From the NCBI GenBank assembly GCA_947252645.1, contig CAMXWF010000003.1:1-64000 (forward strand): a stretch of 64,000 nt of DNA, in the 5' to 3' direction. Positions within the stretch are counted from its first letter, which is position 1, and every line of letters starts with the position of its first letter. The DNA comes from an uncultured Bacteroidia bacterium. GTDB taxonomy: Bacteria > Bacteroidota > Bacteroidia > Bacteroidales > CAJPTX01. The notes under the pieces were generated by a model. It was given only the letters and a program-made list of their open reading frames with translations, did not search any database and was not told the DNA's origin. Position numbers and translations under genes: made by a program. Below, piece after piece: positions 28,201 to 40,200 of this stretch.

Positions 28201-31200
28201 CTTCTCGATAACCGCAGAGCGACTGTAGCCATAGCCGATAGGCGTCACGGTTACCTTGTAGCGCTGATTCTTGTCGAGCAGCATACGCTCCTGGCCCGTA
28301 CCCGATATGGTATCAGGATCCATCTGGCAGTCGATCCAAGCACCGCTCTCAAACCGCGCAATCTGCCATTTAGAACGCAGCGTTGCCTTCGTCTCCTCAC
28401 TCCTCACAGTAGCCGCAACGCTGTACTTGTCAATCTGCTCAAAGTACGCATAGATCACCAGCGGCGCATCCTCCGCAACGGTGTAATGGTACTCTGGAGT
28501 CACGTCAGACACAGGGTTCTGGTTGATTACAAGCTTCGTGAGCTTGTAGCCAAAGTCCGGATTGGTATATACCAAGAGCTGCTGACCCTTTGTTATAACC
28601 GAACCGTTGAACAAACGCTTATTCCCACCGTCGTATACCTCTAGGATACCTGCTCCCACGGCCTCAGCGTAGAGAACATTAGTCGAAGAGCCTTTGGCGT
28701 TGAAAATGGCCACCGCATCCACGCTCTCCGTACCATTCACCACGTAGCTCGCCTTGTCGTTCACCACTGATTGCACCTTTCCGTTCAGTAGCAGCTGGGC
28801 CAACTGTTTATCAGTAGCTGGCTTGGACGAGAATTCCAGCTTATCCCCACCTTTTATCCTTGAGACAGCGGTCGGTACGGAGGCTCCATTGTTGGAGACC
28901 TCTACCTTGGAACCCGCATAATCGCCCGCGTAGGTCAAGGTGAGCAGCTGCTGTGGATCGTTCTCCTGCTCAAAGAGCGCGTAGACTGTGTAGGTAGCCT
29001 CTAGACCCTGCACGCGCGCCAGACCACCGTTACGAACCTTCTCACCCCCAGCGGTGAGCAAGCGTAGCCTATAGCCCGAGGCAGGGGTGGCATCTAGAGT
29101 CAGCATGTTCCCGTTGCTCACATGGTCACCGTGCTTGAGCACATTCTGGCCATTCTTGACGAGCAGCGTCCCCTCGCCATCTTGCAATATCAGCAAGGTC
29201 TTCTGGTCATTCTGGCCAGCTTTCCGGAAGTGACCTTCATAGTGCACCGCTCCAGCCGAGGGCAACGTGTACTCCTCTGTCGGGTCGTGCAAAACCTTAT
29301 TGACCAGCAGAGCCGTAAGCTCCATCCCGTCATTGGGCAGCGGCTCAAAGCGCAGCTTCTCCACGTCAGCTCCGAGCAGCGTATTAGGATACACCCTAGC
29401 AAGGGGGGTCTTGCTCACGTCATACACCTTCACTTGGCCACCCTGCTTCGTGTCATCGATGAGCCAACGCTCATCTGCTTTAGCAAACACTGCTTTGAGC
29501 AGGATATTGCGATCACCTACCGCCATGGTCGTATCCTGACCACTATAGACAAGGTCGGCTCCCTCCGCGTCGAGGAAGATGAGCTTGTACCCTGCTTCCG
29601 GTTTAGCCTTCACGATCAGCAAGTCGCTCTTCTTCACACGGTCGCCACTCTGGAGCGTCAATGAACCGTTCGTCACCGTAAGCGTACCATGACCCTTCAC
29701 CTGCTGACGATAGAGGAAATCGGTAGCACTGAATGGCTCAAAGTAGGCCACCACCTCGATGTCGGTGCGTGGCATCTCATAGAGCGCATTGATATCATGG
29801 TCTACACCGTTGATCTCCAGCGCAGCAAACCGCGTCTTCGCACCGGGCACAGCCTTAAACCGCACATGGTCTCCCGCCTGCAGCGGATCCTGTGGGTAGA
29901 GACGATACTCGGTGCTGCCCTCCACCTTGTAGGCATGGATCTCTCCTTCGCCCACCGTTCGGATACTCAGAAGCCAAGCATCGTTCGACTTCCTGAAAAT
30001 ACCCACCACGTTGATACTCGAATCCTTCACCGTGTAGGTGAACTTATTGGCACTATTGCCTTCCGTGTCAAAGCTAATCCGACAGTTAACGAAGATCTTG
30101 CCGGGCTTATACTCCGTCGCCGCCGACTCAAGGGCTACGGTCAAGACATCGCCCTGGGATAGACCTGCACCGTTCTCAAGCTCTTGGCCACCACGGGTCA
30201 CCTGCACCTTACCGCCCTCCGTTGGAATGGCCGCATAGGTAAGCGTAAGTTGCTGACTCTTCTTGATGAAGATAGCAGTCACACGCACATCAGACTTGCC
30301 CACCTCGTATGTGCCATTGACATCAAAGGTGCGACCATTGATCTGCATGGAGAAGAACTTATACTCAGAATCCGTCTCGGTTGCCTTGAACGTAAGCAAC
30401 TCACCATGCTGAAGCTCCGTACCTGATGATAGGACTTGACCCTGGGCATTGAGCACCTCTATGAGCCCGCGGCCTTCGTAGCCAACACTCAGCACGGGAG
30501 TTCCCGTAGGCCCAAAAAGCGCATAGATACGAACATCCGCATCCTTCACCTCCACCTCGCTACCCGAAGCAAAGTCTCGGCCATTCACCAGCAGTCGCTT
30601 CAACTCTTGGCTCGCACCAGGTTTTGCTTTAACCTTGTATTTAGTTCCAGCAGTCTGTGATGTCAGCACCAGCGGCGTACTCCCAACCTCTTGGTTGCCA
30701 ACCTCCAAAGTGCCTACGCCTTGCTTGGAAGCCACAAGCGTATACTTGCCTGCAACATCCTTCTTGTATACGCCCACTACCTTCACATCGCCCTCGGCGG
30801 GCACTGTGTAACGCTGCGCCACGTTGTGCTCAGCACCGTCAACCAACAGCTCCACGAATTGATTACCTGCTGCGGGCTGCTGCTCAAAGCGCAGCTCCTG
30901 GCCGGCTGCAATCAACGCATTGTTGCCTACTGCTTTCCCATCGCAAGTCACTGACACCGTCCCCATGCCTTGCTCTGGCAGATAGCTGATGAACAAATGC
31001 TGCTCTGTCTTAGGCGCAAAGTACGCAGACACCTCCACCACCTTCGGGGAGTTAGCGGTCACCGTGTAGCTCTCGCACTCCACACCGGCAATCTCCAGCT
31101 GTTTCAGGACAAGGCCAGCCTCTGGTTTGGCTTCAACCTTAATGATATCTCCCTCATGGAGTTCATCTCCGCTCGCAACTGGAGTACCAGCTGACTTAAC

Positions 31201-34200
31201 TGTAACCGTCCCCGCGCCGTGCGTGGTCACGTTGAGAATGTGCTTCGTCCCAGCACTAACAAACTTCGCGCGTACCTCTACCTGCTGGGCACCCACAACG
31301 TACTCATCCGACAAATTCCACGGCTCATTATTGATGTAGAGCTGGAAGAGTTCCCACCCAGTAGCAGGTGTCGCCGTAAACTTGATCTTGTCTCCCGTCT
31401 TGACCTGCGCTGGCAGTGGCTCCGTGCGGCCGTTCACGGTAGCACCCAACGTCCCCTGGCCATCAATCACCACGCTCAACAGGTACAGATCCCCAGGCCT
31501 ACCGAAGATGCCCACTATGTGCACGTTCTCGGCACCCTGCACCGTATACTTACGCGAAGAGAGAATGTCGCGGCCATTGACCTGCAGCGCAAGCAGGGAC
31601 TCTCCACCCTGCGCGTGGGAGGTCACGGTCAGCTCTTCACCATCAGCCACGGCAGAACCACTGGCAAGGGGCTGTGTCCTATTGGCCACCGAGATTGTTG
31701 ACCCTGCATGCGACACTGCGCTGTAGGTCAACGTTTGCCGCTGGCTACCGGCTATAAACACCGCCGTCAAGTTCACAGCCTCACCCGCAACAGTAAACCC
31801 AGCGCTAGGATCCAACTCCCGACCATTGACCAGCAACTTAAGGAATTCACTGCCACTATTAGGTTTAGCCACAAACGTGAGGTGGCTCCCATCCTTCACC
31901 CTGAAGTCGCGGGTGTACTCCTGGCCATCCACTGTCACGTGCAGAAGCCCCTTACCGGTGCCTTGGTAGGCAATGGTAACATCGTAGATATGATCCGCAG
32001 GTGTTCTCTGACCGAAAATAGCCGCTATATGCTCACTACCTGCTACTTTCACCTCTGCACCATTCGACAGATCCTCGCGGCCGTTACGCAGCAAGCGCAC
32101 TAGCTCCCAATCGCTGCTAGCCGGGGTGGCCTGCACAAGAAGCGTTTCTCCTACAGAGATTACCTGCTTATTCTCAAGCGGTTGACCATCTTTGGTCACT
32201 ACGAGTGTACCGTTCCCCCGCACCTCCTGGGTGAAGCGGAATACCGGCGTATTGCCCTTATCGAAGAAAACCTCGATGGCCACATCCTCGCCGCGCTTGA
32301 CTACCCACGGCAGGTCAACATCCCACGGCACACCATTGATGTACATCTGGGAGAGCACGTTGTCCGGATCTGGAGCTGATTTAAACGTCAATGAATGGCC
32401 AGCCTCCACGTACACACCAGAGCTCAAGGCGTCTGGCCCATCGTGCACGGTAAGGGTACCTGTACCCGTACCACTATACGTAATCGTCAGGTACGACTGC
32501 GTTGCTGATCCAAACACCGCAGTGACCACCACGTCTTCCTTCGCAACTATAACGCTATGGTTATCTACCATGCGCCCGTTGACCTTAAGCTCCTTGAGCG
32601 CGTAGCCATGGGCCTGGTCGGGTATCGCCTCCAGCATGAGCTTGTGGTACTTCTTCACCTGATCGGCCTGCTTCAGAGCGCGATTCCCATCATCCTGATC
32701 CGTCACGGTCAACGTACCCCCAGACGTGCACGACATCGAGAATCGTACCTTGTCTGAACCAACCAACTTATCACCGAATATACCCTCGGCCACCGTATTC
32801 TGCTCCACGGCGTAGCCCGATCGCTGCTCCTTTGGTAGGCTCTGGCCATTCACTATCACGGCGTAGAGTTCCTTGTCTGCATCAGGTACATCCGCAATCT
32901 CTATCTTCGTCGCCTTGGCTACCTTCGCACCGCTCGGCACACGGTAACCACTCGCTCGACTCGACACCCAGAACTGCAACTTCCCTCCCTGCTTGGTGGC
33001 ATCTGTCAGCATGAAGTAGTCAGTCGCAGGAAGCGCATTCTCCGGGAATTCAACGGTTATCGTTTGCGCTTCTTCCTTCATCTCCACCATGCGGGTCTGC
33101 TCGTCACTACCTGCCTGCACGAACAGCTTGTAGACTCCAGGCAAAAGGTCTTTGGTATACTCGCCCACAGGAGTACCAGCTGAAAGGTCTTGATCATTAA
33201 CCGTTACCTTATCGGCACTTATCGCTTGGCCTTTACGCACGACCTTCACGGTAAGTTTGAAGACATCCTTGGCCAGCTTCACTTTTACAGTACACGCACC
33301 ACCGCGCACAACGAAGAGCGTCTGGGCCTCTCTATAGCTAGGATCCCCAGGCTTAGTGACGAGCGTGTACTGGCCTTCGGGCAGCTTATCTCCGCTAGCA
33401 AAACTGGATATGGAGGAATAGAGCGTGCCATCAGGCAGTTTGCCACCCGCAAGCGCATGCGTAGATGTAAAGCCAGTGATCGGATTGCCTTGCACATCCA
33501 CCACCTCTATAGTCACAGGATAGGTGGGACGCGCAGCAAACTTCGCCGACACATACACATCCTCTACCACCTTATACTCATCGCCACTCGTGGCTTCGGC
33601 CCCCTTCACCGAGAACTCCGAACGCATATTCGTCTGCGGTTCCTTCACCGCAGTGGTCACCGTCAGAACCTCACCACGCTTGAGCGTTGCACCTGTCTGA
33701 ATGGTGCTGCCTGCTTTCTCAACCTTTACCGACCCCAGCTCATCCCCCTCCAGCGTCACGAACAGCAAGTAGTCCCCGTCTTTGGCGAAGTAGGCCTTCA
33801 CGTGCACATCGCCGTCCACCGTCCATGGCTGATCGGGCTCATGCGCAGCTCCGTTCACCGCCATCTTCACGAAGCGATTACTGCCCTGAGGCTTCACTTC
33901 AAACGTGAGCTTATCGCCCTCATACAGCGTACCTCGATCGGCCACTACCCCATTGCCGGTCCTGACAACCACCTGCCCATCTGCAGGATCCAAAGACAAG
34001 GTATACTTCTTCGCTCCCGCAACGCCAAGGCGTAGCGTCACCTCCAGATCCGCATCCTTTACCTCCACCTGCAGTGTACGGGATTGACCATCTTTAGCTG
34101 CCTTCACCTCATAGGTATCGGGCGGCAACACCACGCTGTACTTCCCATTGGCCCCGCGGAGCGTATACTGCCTACCAGTACCTGTTGTACTCGTTGCCGT

Positions 34201-37200
34201 CACGACTGCCCCTGTAATGTCCTGCCCATCGGTGTCCACCACGTGGGCCACCAAATGGTACTGCTTCGGCACCTCATACTTGGCCTGCACCAGCACATCC
34301 GACTCTACCTTGTGGGTCGTCTTACCACTCTTGAATTCTTTGCCATTAACCGTAAAGCTCACAGTCTTGTATCCCGGCGCCGGCTGGGCTTCGATTGTCA
34401 GCTCCGTATCAGGCTCCAAAACCGCACCATCCAGGTATTTATTCCCATTTTTATCAGCCACCGCTATCGTACCCTTACCCGTGACGTTGGTCGTCAAACG
34501 ATACTTGCCCGCGGGTAGTGGCGTGCGGAACTTGATGTCCACATAGACATCCGTACCATGCGCCTGGAAGGTCTCGCCATTGGCTATCTTAGCCCCATCC
34601 ACAAAAATACTCTCAAGCTCGTAGCCGGCATCTGGCTTGGCATTCACGATAATGGCATTGCCCGTCTCCACCAAAGAACCATCGTGCACCTCGGTGCCCA
34701 CACCGTACACACTCAGCAAGGCCGTGCCGCCTTGGCTGATCTTCACGTGGACCACCGTCTTGCCTTCTTCTATGAACCGGGCCACAAAGTGCGTCATCTT
34801 CTCCGTCACCTCGTGCACACCGCCATTGACCATCGGCTTCCCATTCTGCTCCAGCGAATAGAATTGGTAGCCTGAGGCTGCGCCAGCTGTGGCCGTCAGT
34901 TTGTCTCCTTGATGCACTGTCGAACTCTGCGCATTCGGTAGCGGACTACCATCTGCAGCCAACAGCACCAGCGTGCCACCTTGCGTCGGTTGCGTCTCCC
35001 AGCTCACTACGTATGAGTCCGCCGGCACAAACACAATGCGAAGTTTGACCGTTTTACGCTCGCCCATGCGGTAGCTCAAGCCCGTAAGCTTATGGCCCTC
35101 ATCATCGAATACTCCGTAGAACGCATAGCCACTACGGGCCTCTGGCTTTATCGTAACCTCATCGCCATACGAAAGGGTCGCAGGCTGACTTAGAGTAGCT
35201 CCACGGAGCGAAACGGTGGCGCTTCCTCCCCCAACAATCTCCCACCTCAGCTCATACGCATCACCAACAAACTCCGCCTCCAAAACCACATGCTCGCCCT
35301 TCTTCACCGTGTACGCGCCTGCCATCTGTAACCCCTGACGGCTGAACGGACTCGCATCCCCATTCACCGTCAAAGATTTGCAGCTGATCCCGCTCGGCGC
35401 CTGCGTGACTATGGAAAGCGGCGTACCCTCCGAAAGGAACGAACCGTCCGCGTAGTACGCATCGCTCCCCTGGGCTTTCACCTCTACTGTTCCCGCAGGA
35501 CCCTTCACCAAAATAACCAGCTCCTGCGTCCCCACGGGGGCAAAATAGGCCTTCACCAGCAAATCCTTCCCATCATCGGGAATGGTATACTCCTCTCCGC
35601 TCTCAAATCGCGAGCCTGCCACCTGCAGCAATACCAGCTCATAGCCACTCTGGGCCAGGCCGCTGATCCGCAGCTTATCGCCCTTCGCTATCGGCGCGCC
35701 GCTATTGAGTCGCGCATTATCTCGCTCCCGCATCACCACTATGCGGCCTCCTGCATTCGAAAGCAACGATAGCACCGTCTGATCCACACCTGCAAACACA
35801 CCTACTATCGTCACATCCCCTCGACCTACAGTGTACTCGTAGCCATCGGGCACCTCCATACCATTCACCTGCAGGCTCACCAAGCGGAATCCTGGCACTG
35901 GCTTCACGCGCAAACGGAGCAGATCACCTGGATAGAGCTTCGCTCCTCCAAAAATCCGACCAGCGTTCCGGTAAACCTGCACCTCGCCCATACCAGTCTC
36001 CGTCAGCATGAGCACCTGATCAACGCGCTTGGCCACCGTAGCCACTACTTCTACATCTCCATTCGCAAAATAGCTCTTGCCATTCTGCAATGGCTGGCCA
36101 TTCACGCGCAGACTCACCAAACGATACTTGTTGTGATCCTTCAAATCCACCTCGACTGTCAGCTCATCATGACGTCGCACGCGCACGCCGTCAAGGCAAA
36201 CCCGTCGACCATTCCGCACCAAAAGGCTCGCGGCATCCGGCTCTCCTTCTATACGGTAGGTCAAAAGACCAAATTCCTCGCCCTCGTCCTTCGCAAACAC
36301 CGCCTCTATCTGTACGCGCGCCTCATCACGCACCTCGTAGTCGGCAGGCAGCGACTTCAGCGCATGCCCATTGACCGTCAACGACAGAAAACGGCTACCT
36401 TCTTCAGCCTTGCAATCCACCCTGATCCTATCACCACGCTGCAGGATCTTGCCATTTTTAAGGCTATCCCCACTTGCATCCGTCACTGTGACCTCACCTT
36501 TTCCCGTACCACGATAGCCAAACAGCAGCGGCACCGAATGCTGACCCGACACTATACAGGCCACCTCCACATCATCAGACGGCATGGTGAACACCTCGCC
36601 TGGACGTATAAATAGCCCAGACTTGGTCGTCGGTGAATTCACCCGAATCATCGCGTGGGCCACCACGCCGTGCCCTTCCACTCCGTAGCTACAACTCAGG
36701 CGGGTCCCATAGGGAATATTCAAGGTATCGGTATTGTTCCCCGCCATGAGTGTCCTTGGTATTTCATTGCTCAGGCCCGCATTCACCTTCACGTAAAGCC
36801 GACCGCTACTAATCTGCTCGCCCACGAAGACGGCCTTAAACTTCTTCTTCAATGGCTTAAACACCGCGGCTATATCATGCTGGTCTGCATAGATATTAAT
36901 CCCTGGAGCACTAGCCACCGCTTGCCCACTATTAAATTTCTGCCCGTCAAGCTTCAAGCTCTCCAGCGCATAGCCTTCTTTAGGCTTCGCTGTGATTTTG
37001 TAACCTGTGAAATTTCTCGGAATTTGGTACCCGATCGCATCCCCGCTGTGATACTTTCGCCCATCAGGACCTTCTACCTCTACCTCCCCGCCCGGCGTGC
37101 TGTAAACCGCCAGCTGAATCCAACCAGATTTACCTTTCGGCACAAAGGCCGCATTGATAACAATATCCCCTTGCAGATCCTTTATGGAGGACTCTTTATT

Positions 37201-40200
37201 CACATTGGTCGGCATTTGACGCAACTTTCCGTTGATGGTCAAATACTTCACCTGGCTAGCTTTATCAGGCTGGAGACGTACAACAATCCAATCTTTGTCT
37301 ACTAGCTGTGAGCGCGGTATCCCGTTGGCATAGCTATCTCGATCGGTTGCGCCTGGCCAAGCCACCACAATGCCTCCTCGACCGCTTATCTGATAGACGA
37401 GGACAGGCTCCTTCAGCTCAGCAAACGTCACATCCACCTTCACCTCCTGGTCCTGATCCCGCACAACGTACGCCTCACCGTCAAGCTGCGGCAAACCGTT
37501 CACCGTGAAGGACACCAACCGATTGCCTACGTCGGGCTGCACCCGGAACGTAAGTTTTTCCCCTACATTGAGCGCATCCCCGCGTCGAAGCTTCTCGCCG
37601 TCCTCGTTGTAAACCTCCAGCAATCCATGGCCCGCTGTGTAGATGGTCAACAATTTCTTGTTGTTAGGTACAAAATTGGCCTCCACCACCAGCTCCTTCG
37701 GCGTGGCATCCACCTTCCACCTATCCCAACCCATATCGTTCGAAAGCCGATCCCCAAAGGACACCCGGGATAGAGTATAGCCTGTTGCCGGCTCCGCCTT
37801 ATACCATAACAGCTCCCCTAGCTTCAGCTCCTCACCGCTCTCGAGAGTATCTTTTTTCTGGGGGAACTTGTACACACTCAGCGTACCGCGCCCCGTGATG
37901 GACTTGTAGAGCACCACCTTATTCCGATTCTGCACCGCATCTATGTGCGCTGTCACTCTCACGTCCTCTCCTCCACCACGCACCACGTAGGTATCGCCCG
38001 ATGTGAAAAATAGACCATTCACCGTGATGGCGCGCGCGTAGTAATTCGTATTCGTACTCTCCGCCGTGATCCGAAGCAGATGGCCGACCGTCAGCTCATC
38101 GCCCTCACTTAAGCTCTTCCCGCTCGTCAGATCGTCCACCCGGATGTAGCCTGGACCCTCCACCTCCGTGAACAACGAAATAGCCGTCTGCTTCACAAAC
38201 ACCGCCTCGATCGCGTAGCGAACTCGCCCAGCTGTGACCGCAGGGACAACATTCCACCCCTTGGCGTCATCATCATAGCTATCGATGATATCCACCCCGT
38301 TGCAGCTCAACTTCTTGAGCACATAGCCATGCGCAGCTATGGGGTTCACTCTTACCCAATCGCCCGGGTTGACACTCCACGAGCTGTAAGTCGGATAGTA
38401 ATTATAGGTATAGCGCTTCTTGTCCTTTGTCGGCTGCCCATTTTGGTCTAGCGGATTCCCGTTGGTATCGCGGCGGATCACCTTCTGCACTAGATCCACC
38501 GTTCCCTCGCCGGTAACCTTCACATCCAATATCGGCACCACATCATCTTGTGCCTGGAAGTTCGCCACTCCGGCCACTACATGCACATCCTCGCTACCCA
38601 CCGTGTAGACATCGTTGTCTTGAAACTCCGTCCCATTCACACGGAGTGACACAAGCTCATAGCTCTGATTCTGGAACGCATTGTTACCGTAGCGGTAGGC
38701 GGATATCTTCAACTGGTCTCCACGGTAGAGCAAATCACCCGTCCGGAGCTGCTTACCATCCCGACTCACCTTCAGTGCCACCCCGCCCTGGTTGGTCAAC
38801 ATGAGCACCTGGCTCCCCTTCGGCGCAAACACCGCCTCGTATTTCTTCGTGCCGCGAGCCCCTTGCTCCTCATAACCACTCGCCGGCAAATCCATATCCC
38901 AGAGCGAAAAAGTCACCAGGCGCACTTGCTTCTTGTCATACTCCACACTCGCCCGCAACGTCGCACCTTCCGTATACGGATCGCCATTTTGGAGCTCCTG
39001 CTCGCTACCATCGGGGTTGATCGCCCGCACTAGCAGCTTCCCTGGGCCAGATACCAGCTTGACCACCGACGAAACACCTTCCATCTCTGGACCATTCGGC
39101 CCCTCCTGCCACCACATCCGCCATAGCTCAAAATACATGTCCTCTTCTACATACATTCGCTGCGAAGGCATGTACCAATATCCATTGAGCGTACTCGCCA
39201 TGGCGTACCCATACACATCAACGTAGGTCTCCAATCCAGCCTTGCGCCAAATTGGAGCCCCCTCCTCGAGCTCCGTCCAACCAGCTCCGGCCGTCACCGT
39301 GTCACTCGCCCAAAGGTACGTAGGAGACTCCCCCGGCTGCGCCTCATATCCATGGTACTTGGCTACAAGCTTGTAGTACGTACGCTTGAACTTCACCGCC
39401 ACCTGCGCTGGGCCATCCACTATGTGACGATACACCGCACTCGTCAACACGGCCCCATTCGCATCGCGCACCACGCGACCATTCACCCGCCACTCGGCTA
39501 CTGCCCATATTGGCTTCCGCGTACCATCGGCCAGCTCAGCCTCTACTGTCCTATCCACATGGGCCTTGAACTCCAACACCTTGCCATTGGGCACCTCCCC
39601 CCCATTATTCGACAGCTCCGCCGGCGCCTCTATCGTGCCGCCGGCCTCGTGGATCAGCGCATTCTCCGCATTCAGCGTCCAGCTATCGCTCGGCAGCACC
39701 GCGCAGCTCACCAACGCTCGACGTGGCGCAAAACTGATCTCCAACACACTCAGCCCCGATAGCCCCGTACTGTCGTAGTACTCCACGGGGGCCGACTGCT
39801 CCTTGGATATCCGCTTACCCTCTACCTCTTTCCCGTTGAGCTTCCAGGCACCATGCGTATAGCGCGAATCCGCACGCGCTACCAATCGCAACGCTCCAAG
39901 CTTACCGCTATACTCATAGATGTTCGGAATCGGCCTACCATCAAGCAACGCCACCACCTGCCCATGGCCCGTCGGCGTGCTAACCAACAGGAGTCCTGCA
40001 CTAAACGGAAAAACCGTATGGCCCGATAAAGCCTGACGATACGCGTCCTCGCTTCCAGGCGCCACCAGCACCGACACTCCCGATGGCAATATCGATCCCT
40101 TAAGCCCCTCCGGTGGACGATGGCCTAGAAAATAAACCTTCTTGAGCTCCACCGCACCACGAAACGCCTCCGAATCCAACGTCTCCACGCCCTCGCCAAA

